A stretch of DNA of 64,000 bases from Xanthobacter dioxanivorans (lineage in GTDB: Bacteria; Pseudomonadota; Alphaproteobacteria; Rhizobiales; Xanthobacteraceae): NCBI RefSeq assembly GCF_016807805.1, contig NZ_CP063362.1, positions 3,452,501 to 3,516,500 of the forward strand, read 5' to 3'. A program made the position numbers and the translations under genes. Below are positions 1-8,234 of the stretch, piece by piece. The first letter of the stretch is position 1. The number at the start of each line of letters is the position of its first letter. The notes under the pieces were generated by a model, which was not told the origin of the DNA, did not search any database, and was given only the letters and a program-made list of their open reading frames with translations.

Positions 1-255
1 GAGCATTGCGCCGGAGAAGGCGCGCCACGCCGGCATCTGGTCCGGGTTCATATCCGCCTCGCGGGCGAGGCTTTCGAGGCGCACGGACAGACCCTCCGGC
101 GCCTGGGCCGAACGCGGCGCAACGGCGCGCGCGGTTCCGAAGCCTTCGGTCCGGTGAAGGTCCGACAGGGCGAACGCCATCAATCCGAGGGCGGCGAATC
201 CAAAGGCTCCGGCGGCGACAGGATTGCGCGTGATGAAGGGCGTGAGCCTCGCCAT
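1..255 (-). CDS. Small membrane-anchored protein, 3' end cut by the window edge
   Basis: An open frame on the minus strand runs off the left edge of the window. From the ATG at 253-255 it gives at least 85 residues: a short basic N-terminus, a hydrophobic segment (about residues 11-30, rich in Ala, Gly, Leu, Phe), then a soluble part ending in a helix with a MNPDQMPAW motif, which weakly resembles the LTXXQ motif of Spy/CpxP proteins. A GAGG lies 5 bases before this ATG. The frame stays open upstream to 522, and an ATG at 289-291 would add 12 residues, so the start is uncertain. It is divergent from the J-domain gene. Function unknown; coding status rests on the plausible signal-anchor composition. 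Confidence 0.5.
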   Translation of the reverse strand, partial: MARLTPFITRNPVAAGAFGFAALGLMAFALSDLHRTEGFGTARAVAPRSAQAPEGLSVRLESLAREADMNPDQMPAWRAFSGAML

Positions 256-520
256 GGCGGCCTCGGAACGGATGCTCCGCAATAGGTGCATCTCGTCGGC
301 AACCCTACTGAAAACGGCATCCGCGGACCAGAAGGCGATGCGGGAAATCGTTGCTATTTTCAAGCGCCACCCATACCTTCGGCGCAATAGGAAATGTTTC
401 TTCCGACTCTCTTGCAGGTCTTCAGCCGCGATACTCTCTGCTTCCGGCAAAGGGTATCGAGGTGTTTCAATACCAACCTGGACGTGGCTATTTCTGCCGC
501 TCCGCTGAAGGTAGGTCCGC

Positions 521-1249
521 ATGAGCCTCGGCATGATCCTCAGCTCCGTCGCGCTCGGCATCTCGTTCGTCATCACCGCCTTCAAATTCGCGGACTGGTT
601 GCTCCATTCCGACCCCGGGACCCTGGTGCGGGCCGGTCGCTGGCTGCTGTTCGGCGCCGCGGTGGCGGCGGTTCCCAGCCTGATCCTGCTGCTGGTCCAT
701 GAGCAGCACACGGCCGCCATGGTGCTGGGCGCGGCGATGCTGGCGGTGCCGGCGTTCCTCAACTGGCGGGTTTTCCTCCCGCGCCAGGCCTTCCGTCCCC
801 TGTGGCGCGAGGGCGAGCCGCCGGTGGACCAGATGCGTGGAGACTTCGGACAGCCGCCGCCCGATCCCGAATTGGCGCGCCGCGCCGCCATCGTTCTGGA
901 AGACTATCTCATCCATGCGGGCCGGCCGGAGATTTCCACGCGAATCGATTCCGGCGCGACCCCGCGCACACGGCGGCATGTGGTGCGCCACGAGGATGGC
1001 GAGATGAGCGCCGAGGAGGCGCTGGACGTGCTCGGGCTGGAGCGCGGCGCCTCGGCAACGGCGGTGCGGGCGGCTCACCGCCGGCTGATGCAGCTGGTGC
1101 ATCCCGACCGGGGCGGCTCCAACTATCTCTCGACCAAGATCAACCGCGCCAAGGATGTGCTGCTGGCGGAGGCGGCCCGTTCCGTGCCCGCGCGGAGCAC
1201 CGCGCGCCGGAGCGCCAGGCGCACGGCGCCGAAGGACGCCGAACCCTAG
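521..1249 (+). CDS. Membrane-anchored J-domain (DnaJ-like) protein
   Basis: 242 residues. The N-terminal third has three hydrophobic segments (about residues 3-27, 40-58 and 65-85), so the protein is probably an inner-membrane protein. The C-terminal part (about residues 164-220) is a J domain: the sequence EALDVLGLERGAS is followed by helix II (RAAHRRLMQLVHPDRGGS) with the HPD tripeptide needed to stimulate Hsp70/DnaK ATPase, and a final Lys/Arg-rich tail. This layout resembles DjlA/TIM14-type membrane co-chaperones. AAGGTAGG upstream of the ATG is a good ribosome site. The gene lies 55 bp before the copper-enzyme-like gene on the same strand, so co-transcription is possible but not shown. 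Confidence 0.85.
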   Translation: MSLGMILSSVALGISFVITAFKFADWLLHSDPGTLVRAGRWLLFGAAVAAVPSLILLLVHEQHTAAMVLGAAMLAVPAFLNWRVFLPRQAFRPLWREGEPPVDQMRGDFGQPPPDPELARRAAIVLEDYLIHAGRPEISTRIDSGATPRTRRHVVRHEDGEMSAEEALDVLGLERGASATAVRAAHRRLMQLVHPDRGGSNYLSTKINRAKDVLLAEAARSVPARSTARRSARRTAPKDAEP

Positions 1250-1304
1250 TGTCCCGCGCCAGGATTTTCCGGGACCGCATCGCATCGCAGGAGGGCTTGG
1301 GGAC

Positions 1305-3167
1305 ATGAGCGAGTTCAGCGAGCCTGCGAAGGCGGAACACGCGGAGCGCCCGCGGCTGGAAATGCCGCCGCCGGCGCAGGAGGAGATCGGCGGTGCGCCT
1401 GCGACGCCCTCGGATGTGAGCGCCTTCCTGGCCCGCCGGACGGAAGTCACCCGGTCAGACCACGAGGCGTTCCAAACGTATCTGCGCGAGAAGCAGGCCC
1501 ATGCCCTGGCGGCGAGGGCCAAGGCCGCGCCGGTGACGGAGCAGGACCGGGAACCCGCCTTCACCCGCCGCAACATGTTCAAGATCGCCGCCGCCACCGC
1601 CGTGGTGGGCGAGACGGCGGCGCTGGGCTATCACGCGGTGCAGGGCGGCGCCCTGGACGGTGTCCTGGGTGGCGTCCTGGGCGGGTCGGGACCGGGCCAG
1701 AGCGCGGGCGGCGCCGTGGTCGCCCAGGCCCAGAGCGCGCCCATCGCCCGCGAGCTCGTCGAGTCCCGCGCCAATTTCGACGGCCGCAGCCTCGGCAAAT
1801 GGGTGGCGGTGCTGCCCACCAAGATGGGCGGCGGCGCCTATGCGCTCGACCTCAACACCAACCGGGTGATGGCCTCCATCTGGTACTGGAACTACGGCGA
1901 CTTCAACCCCATCGCCCACCACCTGTGCGCCTTCCCGAGCGCCGATCCCTACAACGGCTTCGAGTTCATCAACAGCACGCAGGGCGGCAAGAATTCGCTG
2001 ATCTACGGGATTCCCACCAACATCGTCGAGCCGGCCCCCGGCTTCAACATCTACCGTGTGCGCTTTGACGGCGCGCAGATGCAGCTGCTGGAAAACGTCT
2101 CCGAGGCCACGGGCCTCGGCCTCGGCGTACACGTCACGGTCAACCCCAAGGACGCCCAGTCCTATTTCGTCACCGACGGGCAGAAGGACATCGCCGCCTG
2201 CTTCGATCGCACCACCTCGCGGGTGAAGGCGGCGCTGAAGTTCGACTGGGTCGCCAATTCCACCAGGCTCGACCGCGCCTGGCAGGATGGCGGAGTGCTT
2301 AAGATCTCGAAGATCTATCCCGACGCCGCCACCGGAAAATACGACTATCTCGGCACCAAGGGGCAGAAGATCGAGTGGGAGATGGTGCCCATGGGTGAAT
2401 TGTTCGTCGAGGAGGGCACGCTGCCCGGCGACGATCCCATGGGGCTTTCCGGTGCCGACGGCACCATCTGGCACCCCACCGGCCGCTGGGCCGCCACCGT
2501 GGTCCGCCTGTGCGGCGGCATCGCCATCCTGGATGCGGAGAACAATTTCGAGCCGGTTGCCTTCCTTCAGTTCAACACCGCATCGCAGGACCAGTACGAG
2601 GTAGCCAAGATCGACAAGGACCACTGGGAGGTGACCTTCGACAAGATCCACTCTCCCGGCCACGAGATCGGCTTCTCCCCCGACGGCCGCTACCTGTGCA
2701 TGATGAACAACCTGCGCGAGAACAACTGCTCGGTCTTCTCGACGCAGGATCCCGACCCACGTAAATGGAAGAAGATCGCCCACGTGGAAGATCCACTATG
2801 GCGGGGCAAGTATCCCAATCCCTTCCACATGGTCTTCTCCCTGGATTCCAGGACGCTCTACCTCTCGGTGCTGCATCCCTCGCCGGCAGCCAGCGGGATC
2901 ATGGTGGTGGACACCGACACCTGGACCATCCGGAAGGAGATCCAGGGCATCGGCCCGGATCTTCAGACCCCAGCCATCACCTACGACGGCAAGTATGTGG
3001 TGGTGCCCTTCAGCGGCTTCCAGCGCCTGTCGAGCGGCATCGCGGTGATCGAGACGGCCACCGACACCCTCATCGGCATCCTGCCGAGCACCGGCGGTCA
3101 CCATGACTGCGTGATCGTGCCCACCGAAATGGCCCACATGAAGCACACCCGCTCGTGCACGCTATGA
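1305..3167 (+). CDS. Tat-exported beta-propeller protein of the thiocyanate dehydrogenase (trinuclear copper) type
   Basis: 620 residues from the ATG at 1305. An unusual cytosolic extension of about 87 residues precedes a twin-arginine signal (R88-R89-N-M-F, then a hydrophobic stretch). The mature part is a seven-bladed-propeller-like protein with repeated H-x5-P/S-D-G-like strands. K173, H205, H276, E359, D385, H453, F507-H508 and H599 fall 70-72 residues after the residues I recall as the active site of Thioalkalivibrio thiocyanate dehydrogenase (K103, H135, H206, E288, D314, H381, F436-H437, H528). Only the His482 counterpart differs: Q554. That enzyme oxidises thiocyanate to cyanate and sulfur in the periplasm. 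Homology is strong by spacing; substrate here is not established. N2O-reductase-like propellers are the next relatives. It is followed by ABC transporter genes. Confidence 0.8.
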   Translation: MSEFSEPAKAEHAERPRLEMPPPAQEEIGGAPATPSDVSAFLARRTEVTRSDHEAFQTYLREKQAHALAARAKAAPVTEQDREPAFTRRNMFKIAAATAVVGETAALGYHAVQGGALDGVLGGVLGGSGPGQSAGGAVVAQAQSAPIARELVESRANFDGRSLGKWVAVLPTKMGGGAYALDLNTNRVMASIWYWNYGDFNPIAHHLCAFPSADPYNGFEFINSTQGGKNSLIYGIPTNIVEPAPGFNIYRVRFDGAQMQLLENVSEATGLGLGVHVTVNPKDAQSYFVTDGQKDIAACFDRTTSRVKAALKFDWVANSTRLDRAWQDGGVLKISKIYPDAATGKYDYLGTKGQKIEWEMVPMGELFVEEGTLPGDDPMGLSGADGTIWHPTGRWAATVVRLCGGIAILDAENNFEPVAFLQFNTASQDQYEVAKIDKDHWEVTFDKIHSPGHEIGFSPDGRYLCMMNNLRENNCSVFSTQDPDPRKWKKIAHVEDPLWRGKYPNPFHMVFSLDSRTLYLSVLHPSPAASGIMVVDTDTWTIRKEIQGIGPDLQTPAITYDGKYVVVPFSGFQRLSSGIAVIETATDTLIGILPSTGGHHDCVIVPTEMAHMKHTRSCTL

Positions 3168-3214
3168 ACCGGCGACTGCGCCCCGTCCCGGCCCGCGAAC
3201 GGACCTAGCGGCTC

Positions 3215-4447
3215 ATGGCTCACGCCCCGGGCGCGCGCTTCCTGATCCTGCGCCTCGCGCTCCAGAATCTCGGCCGCCGGCGCACCCGCACCGGCCTGAT
3301 TCTGGCGGCGGTCGCCATCAGCAGCGCCATCGCCTTTGCCGGCGCGGTGATGATGCGTTCCATCGAGACCAGCATGGAAGTGGGCTTCAGCCGCCTCGGC
3401 GCCGACCTCATGGTGGTGGCGCAGGACGCCCTCGCCAACATCACGGTCGCGCTCCTGACCGTCGAGCCGACCGACAGCACGGTACCGGCCGGTCTTCTGG
3501 AGATGGCAGACATTCCGGGCATCGGCCGGGCCACGCCGCAACGGGTGTTCCGCACCAGCTTGTCCGGCGTCGGCGGCCATGGCGAGAGCGTGGACCTGAT
3601 CGGCTTCGATCCGGACACGGACTTCACGGTCCAGCCGTGGATCCTTGAGCGCCTGCCGCGCGCCATGGGGCCGCGGGACATCATCGTCGGCGCCGCCCGC
3701 AGCCTGCCGCTGGGGTCGGAGGTCGTGATCTTCGGAACGCCCTTCCGGGTCTACGGGAAGCTGTCCCCGACCGGCGTGGGCACGCACGAGCGTGGGGTGT
3801 TCCTGCACGCCACGGGCCTCCTGGCGCTGGGGCCCGCGATCCTGGCGCGCACGGGCGTGACGCCGCCCATGCTCGATCCCGCGCGGGTGAGCGGCTTCCT
3901 CATCGAGCTTTCGCCCGGAGCGGGAGAACTGCAGGTGCGCTTCGCGCTCCTGTCGCGTCTGGCGGGCATCAAGGTGGTCACCGGCGCGTCCCTGCTCACC
4001 GGCATCCGGCAGGGCCTTGCCGCCTTGCTGGGGGGGGTGGTGGCGTTGGTGACGCTCATGTTCGCCTCCACCGCCATCATGATCAGCGTGCTGTTCTCCG
4101 CCATCGTGTCCGAGCGCCGCGCGGAGTTGGGCCTCCTGAAGGCCATCGGCGCGCGGCGCGGGCAGGTGGTGGGCATGACGGTCCTGGAGGCGGTGATTGC
4201 GACCGGCGCCGGGGGGATTGCCGGCGTTCTGATCGGCGCGCTGGTGCTGCGCCTGTTCGAGCGGTCCCTGGTCGTCCACCTCACGCAGATGGGCGTGCCC
4301 TTCCTGTGGCTCGACCGGCCCTCCACGGTGCTGCTGGCGGTCGCGTGCATTCTTTCTGCCGCGCTCATCGGCGCCCTCGGGGCGCTGGTCCCGGCCTGGC
4401 GCGCCAGTGGCGCCGAGCCTTACGACCTGATCCGGGGGGAGGGCTGA
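3215..4447 (+). CDS. FtsX/MacB-type ABC transporter permease
   Basis: 410 residues. A first transmembrane helix lies at about residues 27-48, followed by a periplasmic domain of roughly 220 residues (MacB core type) and three C-terminal helices (about residues 272-298, 325-348 and 368-392), the usual FtsX-family topology. It contains the conserved loop ERRAELGLLKAIGARRGQV, which contacts the ATPase. It starts 47 bp after the copper-enzyme-like gene and is followed after one base by the ATPase gene, so the three form one unit. Proteins of this type use ATP hydrolysis in the cytosol to drive mechanical work or lipoprotein/peptide extraction in the periplasm. I infer a role in maturation or release of the neighbouring exported propeller, by analogy with NosDFY. 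Confidence 0.85.
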   Translation: MAHAPGARFLILRLALQNLGRRRTRTGLILAAVAISSAIAFAGAVMMRSIETSMEVGFSRLGADLMVVAQDALANITVALLTVEPTDSTVPAGLLEMADIPGIGRATPQRVFRTSLSGVGGHGESVDLIGFDPDTDFTVQPWILERLPRAMGPRDIIVGAARSLPLGSEVVIFGTPFRVYGKLSPTGVGTHERGVFLHATGLLALGPAILARTGVTPPMLDPARVSGFLIELSPGAGELQVRFALLSRLAGIKVVTGASLLTGIRQGLAALLGGVVALVTLMFASTAIMISVLFSAIVSERRAELGLLKAIGARRGQVVGMTVLEAVIATGAGGIAGVLIGALVLRLFERSLVVHLTQMGVPFLWLDRPSTVLLAVACILSAALIGALGALVPAWRASGAEPYDLIRGEG

Positions 4448-4448
4448 T

Positions 4449-5111
4449 ATGCTCGCCTGCCGTGCGCTGGAAAAGAGCTACGCCACCGACCGCGGGCCGG
4501 TGCACGCCATGCGCGGCGTCGACCTCGATGTGGCTGCGGGGCGGTACACCACCATCATCGGCAGGTCGGGTTCGGGGAAGTCCTCGCTCCTGGCGATGAT
4601 CGGCGGGCTGAGCCGGCCCTCCGCCGGCCGGGTGGTGATCGAGGGCGTCGACATCTGGGCGCTGGGACGCCGCGATCTCGCGCGCTTCCGCAATCGCCGG
4701 GTGGGCCACGTCTTCCAGTTCGCCAGCCTGTTGCCGACCTTGCGCGCGCTCGACAATGCCGCGCTGCCTCTTTTGCTCGACGGCGGGCATGCCGATGCCT
4801 ATGACCGCGCGACCGCCTTGCTGGAGGAGCTGGGCCTCGGCGCCCATCTCGACGCCTTTCCTTCGGAAATGTCCGCGGGCGAGCAAAGGCGCGTCGCCAT
4901 CGCCCGCGCCCTCATCGGCGAGCCGGCGCTGCTGCTGGCGGACGAGCCCACCGCCGACCTCGACGAACAGACCGAGCGCGAGATCATCGCGCTGTTGGGG
5001 CGGGTCCACCGCGAACGTGGCACGACGCTTCTGCTCGTCACCCACAATCTCGCTTTGGCGGCGCAGGCGGATGAGGTGATCCATATCGCCGACGGGATGA
5101 TCGTTCCGTGA
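4449..5111 (+). CDS. LolD/MacB-type ABC transporter ATP-binding protein
   Basis: 220 residues with all ABC ATPase motifs: Walker A GRSGSGKSS (38-46), Q-loop at about residue 90 (FQFAS), signature MSAGEQRRVAIARAL (141-155, with SAGEQ in place of the usual SGGQ), Walker B LLLADEP (161-167), D-loop and the switch His in VTHN. It is the energising partner of the permease encoded one base upstream. The 3' end overlaps the next gene by four bases (GTGA), so the products are probably translationally coupled. Sequence type is that of FtsE/LolD/MacB ATPases rather than nutrient importers. Confidence 0.9.
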   Translation: MLACRALEKSYATDRGPVHAMRGVDLDVAAGRYTTIIGRSGSGKSSLLAMIGGLSRPSAGRVVIEGVDIWALGRRDLARFRNRRVGHVFQFASLLPTLRALDNAALPLLLDGGHADAYDRATALLEELGLGAHLDAFPSEMSAGEQRRVAIARALIGEPALLLADEPTADLDEQTEREIIALLGRVHRERGTTLLLVTHNLALAAQADEVIHIADGMIVP

Positions 5112-5965
5112 GCCGACCCAAGCTTCCGGACCTGGCCGGTCTCACGCAGGCGCAGAAGGACGAGCTCATCGTCAGCCTTTGGGAGACGCTCGTCGCCATG
5201 GATGCGGCGGAGGGGCCGGGGCCCGGTGCCGACGAGGCTCCGCCGGCGTCGGTCGGAACCTCACCCGAAACGCTGAGCGCCCGCATTCGCGACACCGCCC
5301 CCTCGCGGCGGGCACGGGCCTCCGCACCATCGGCGGCGCGCCTGGGCAAGGTCTCCGATGTTCTGGAATGGCGGCCGCTGCACTGGCTGGTGCTGCTGGT
5401 GGGCCTCGGCTTCCTCGCCGACTTCGGCGTCGGCTGGTACCAGCGCCGGGCCCTCGCCCAGCAGGACCAAGCGGCGCTGGCGCTGCGCAGCGCCGCCATG
5501 GAGGGGCTTTACGTCGAGCTCGTGCGCGTGTCCTACGAGCCCGATGGAAAGTCCTATCGCGCCACGCTGAACATGCAGAATCGCGACCCGGCACATCCGC
5601 TCTACGTCATGCTCAGCCCCGCGCGGGCCTTCGTGCAAGTCGGCCTCAGCTGGCGGGAAGTTCCCTCGCAGGCACCTCAAAATACCGGCTGGGGCGTGGT
5701 GAAGCTGCAGGGAGGACAGGCCTATTCGCTGCTGTTTCAGGCGGATGTGGACGATTGGTCCCAGCTTATTCCCGGCTATATGCATGTCCTCATCCAGAGC
5801 GACATGCTCATCAGCCGCAGCAGCGCCCCGCGGGACGACATCGTCGAGCGGAACAACCGCTTCTATGTCTATCTGAAGCCGCAGGGCGCGGACGATGCAG
5901 CCATCAAGGCCCGCAGCAATTTCCCCGGCGTCCCGCCCGTTTTCATTCCGATGCCGCCGCATTGA
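5108..5965 (+). CDS. Single-span membrane protein of the copper-enzyme/ABC cassette, function unknown
   Basis: 285 residues, GTG start overlapping the ATPase stop by four bases. The N-terminal about 85 residues are cytosolic and include a short amphipathic helix and an Ala/Pro/Arg-rich linker. One hydrophobic segment lies at about residues 91-108, and the remaining 175 or so residues are predicted periplasmic, beta-rich and end with PPVFIPMPPH. No cysteines or His-rich copper motif are evident. I do not recognise the family. Coupling to the ABC genes suggests it is a third subunit or periplasmic adaptor of the transporter, or an assembly factor for the exported propeller; this is inference from position only. 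Confidence 0.75.
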   Translation: MSRPKLPDLAGLTQAQKDELIVSLWETLVAMDAAEGPGPGADEAPPASVGTSPETLSARIRDTAPSRRARASAPSAARLGKVSDVLEWRPLHWLVLLVGLGFLADFGVGWYQRRALAQQDQAALALRSAAMEGLYVELVRVSYEPDGKSYRATLNMQNRDPAHPLYVMLSPARAFVQVGLSWREVPSQAPQNTGWGVVKLQGGQAYSLLFQADVDDWSQLIPGYMHVLIQSDMLISRSSAPRDDIVERNNRFYVYLKPQGADDAAIKARSNFPGVPPVFIPMPPH

Positions 5966-6052
5966 GCGCCCGGAGGAGTGGAAGACGATGCCGCCACGCA
6001 CTCCGGAGCATGGGACGGGGGCAGGCCCGCCGCCCGCTCATCCGCCGCCCGG

Positions 6053-7288
6053 TCAGCCGCCGGCTGGCGGCGGACTGTCCTGGAGGAAGAAGCGCACCAT
6101 TTCGCGGCTGGCGTCCGGCCCCCGTGGCTCGGTGTAGGAGCCCGATGCGCTGCCGCCGGACCAGGCGTGGCCGGCGCCGTGGAGCACCCAGTGCTCCAGC
6201 ACGCTGCGTCCCGTCTCGTCGCTCTGGACCTGTCGGGTATAGCCGATGCCGCCGGGGGTCTGTCCGGACGTGACCGTCGTCCCGAGCTTCACCTCGGCAT
6301 GGACCTGAGCGGCCACTTGCGCGACCACCTGGGCGCCGTTCAGCGGATGTACCGTCCTGTCGCCGTCGCCGTGGAAAACGATGGTCGGGACGATCCGTCC
6401 GCCGGTGCGATGGGAGGCTCCCGTCGCGGCCGGATTGCCGCCCTGGCGCATGGCCGCGAACGCGGACGGCATGTCGCGAGCGGCGCCGCAGGCCAGTCCG
6501 GAATGCACGCCGATGGCCCGATAGAGATCGGGATAGGTCGCGCCCATGATCGCGGCTGTCGCACCCCCGGCGGACAGGCCGGCGGCGAAGACCCGCTCGG
6601 GGTCGACCGGGAAATCGGACATGATCTGGCGCGTGATGCCGGCAATCAGCGAAGGCTCGCCCCGGTCGCGCCGCTGGTCGCCGGCATTGAACCAGTTCCA
6701 GCATCCGGAGGCATTGGCGTCGTGGCTTTGGGCCGGGTAGGCGACAAGAAAGGTGTGCTCTTCCGCAAGCTCGTTCATGCGCGTCCCGGCCGCGAAATCG
6801 TCGGGTGACTGGGTGCAGCCGTGCAGCATCACCAGGAGCGGCAGCGGCTCGCCGTCGAAGCTGCCCGGCACGTAGAGCTTGTAGGCCCGGCGCCCCGCTT
6901 CATTGACAAAGCTGCGCTCCTCGAAGTGCGCGTCCCGGGCCGTGGGCACCGGCGTTGTGATGCCGGAAATGCCGGCGTCGCGGCCGCTCGCCGGCTTCCG
7001 ATTGCGCACGAGATCGAGCAGCCCCTCGATCCATAGACCTGTAGGGGAATTCGCGGTGCCGGGCTGCGCCGGAGATGGAACCCCGGGCGCCGTCCAGGCG
7101 CTTCCGGTCTCCGCCGATGGGGGCAGCAGATCGACGAAGGACGTCGCGCCCTCATCGACGTCGGGCGGCATATCGGCGTGACGGGGTTCCGCAAGGCTCC
7201 CGCGCAGAACGGCCATGGCCTCGTCAAGCCGCCCCAGGCGGGTGAGGCGCGTGGCTTCCACAAAGTCGATCTTGGATCGTATCGCCAT
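6053..7288 (-). CDS. PHB depolymerase-family esterase (LpqC type)
   Basis: 411 residues, alpha/beta hydrolase. The core begins with LYVPGSFDG and PLLVMLHGCTQSPDDFAAGT (oxyanion-hole region), continues with the PHB-depolymerase-typical GCWNWFN, and the nucleophile elbow is GLSAGG. A later Asp (HGDGDRTVHP region) and the His in LHGAGHAWSGG complete the catalytic triad. The first 150 residues form a low-complexity linker without a clear signal peptide, so the enzyme may be cytosolic. GAGGAG lies ten bases before the ATG. Members hydrolyse short-chain polyesters or aromatic esters such as feruloyl esters; the substrate cannot be told from sequence. It is downstream of the CopG-type gene on the same strand. 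Confidence 0.85.
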   Translation of the reverse strand: MAIRSKIDFVEATRLTRLGRLDEAMAVLRGSLAEPRHADMPPDVDEGATSFVDLLPPSAETGSAWTAPGVPSPAQPGTANSPTGLWIEGLLDLVRNRKPASGRDAGISGITTPVPTARDAHFEERSFVNEAGRRAYKLYVPGSFDGEPLPLLVMLHGCTQSPDDFAAGTRMNELAEEHTFLVAYPAQSHDANASGCWNWFNAGDQRRDRGEPSLIAGITRQIMSDFPVDPERVFAAGLSAGGATAAIMGATYPDLYRAIGVHSGLACGAARDMPSAFAAMRQGGNPAATGASHRTGGRIVPTIVFHGDGDRTVHPLNGAQVVAQVAAQVHAEVKLGTTVTSGQTPGGIGYTRQVQSDETGRSVLEHWVLHGAGHAWSGGSASGSYTEPRGPDASREMVRFFLQDSPPPAGG

Positions 7289-7377
7289 TTGGAATGGCTC
7301 CTCTCGGATCAGTTCGGCAAAGCGCGGAGCGCGGCCTGCGGGAAGGGCCGGTGTCCAGCGCTGGCGGTTTCGTGTGG

Positions 7378-7797
7378 TCAGCAGATGCGATCGGCCAGCG
7401 CCGCCTTGACCGCCGTGCTGGCCTGCAGGGCGCCGAGCACCTGAAGGGATGCGATGGTTGAGCGGGCAAGCTCCGCCGAGACGTCATCGGCGATGACGGC
7501 CATTCCGAGGACTTGGATATGGAGCATGTCGCCGGCGGCCTGCGCGGCCTCGAGATCCGCGCGGCTGTAGCGCCGGAGGCCGAGGTCGAGCTGATGTCGC
7601 GCCAGGGATTTCCTGAGAGCTTCGTCGTGCCGGTCGAGCTGGTTGCGGATGGCGGTGCGAATGAAATCGGTCCGGTTGGAATAGAACCCTTCGCGCACCA
7701 GCAGGTCGACCTGACCCAGGTCGACATAGCCGAGGTTGATGGTGATCTTCTCGCTCTCCGGAGGCCGCGGACGCAGTTCGTGCACCTTCTCAGCCAT
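7378..7797 (-). CDS. CopG/ribbon-helix-helix-type transcriptional regulator
   Basis: 139 residues from the ATG at 7797 (AGGG eight bases upstream). An N-terminal strand ITINLGYVDLGQVDLLVREG followed by NRTDFIRTAIRNQLDRH matches the ribbon-helix-helix DNA-binding fold, the beta strand being followed by two helices. The remaining 80 residues form a charged linker and a hydrophobic helical end. RHH proteins dimerise and bind short palindromes, often their own promoter. No toxin-like partner gene is adjacent; the next gene downstream, 89 bp away, is the esterase, so this is more likely a stand-alone regulator than an antitoxin. Confidence 0.7.
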   Translation of the reverse strand: MAEKVHELRPRPPESEKITINLGYVDLGQVDLLVREGFYSNRTDFIRTAIRNQLDRHDEALRKSLARHQLDLGLRRYSRADLEAAQAAGDMLHIQVLGMAVIADDVSAELARSTIASLQVLGALQASTAVKAALADRIC

Positions 7798-8234
7798 TTT
7801 ACCATCCCTGCACCATCCATGTGGATGGCAGATGGTCATGGGGCGATCCCGCCGCAAGGGGCGCTGCGCGATTTATCGGGGCCGGCGCCGGCGTCCCCCC
7901 GGTCGCGCAAGGGCACATGGGGCGCTCCGCGCGCGCGTCCCGGGCCCGGCCTGCGTCGCGGCCGATCAGGTCCATCGGCTCGAACGGGTCCGCGCGAAAG
8001 CCGCCGGCCTTCGCGCGTGACGGCGTGGTAAGGCGCTCGTATCACCCAAATGAGGGATGCGGAGCGGCCCGATCTTGTCTTTCCTCAGCCCCACTTGTTG
8101 AGCCTTCACTTGGCCGGAACGGCCCACCGCCTGTGAACATCAGGCGGCGGGCCGTGCGCGGCCGATCGAATGCAACATCCAAGTTCTCGCGAAGCTGGAG
8201 TTCGATGCCATAGCGCTCACATGGGAGGGCGGAC
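7798..8234. other. 437-bp intergenic region between divergent genes
   Basis: No convincing gene on either strand. It contains the divergent promoters of the CopG-type gene and the peptidoglycan hydrolase. A hairpin lies at 8121-8153 (five pairs, one A-C mismatch, then seven pairs CCGCCTG/CAGGCGG around a seven-base loop). It has no T-run, so it is not an obvious terminator. Confidence 0.5.

Noticed and set aside
288..522. Extension of the first minus-strand gene up to 522
   Set aside because: The frame is open, but it would run into the start of the divergent J-domain gene, and the added sequence is basic and unstructured with no ribosome site.
5108..5200. IS66-like helix at the N-terminus of the cassette membrane protein
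   Set aside because: The segment LTQAQKDELIVSLWETL superficially recalls IS66 proteins, but it is a short amphipathic helix in an otherwise unrelated protein, with no transposase domain or terminal repeats nearby.
7378..7797. Toxin-antitoxin pair built on the CopG-like protein
   Set aside because: No small toxin-like gene on either side; the neighbours are a full esterase and a divergent hydrolase.
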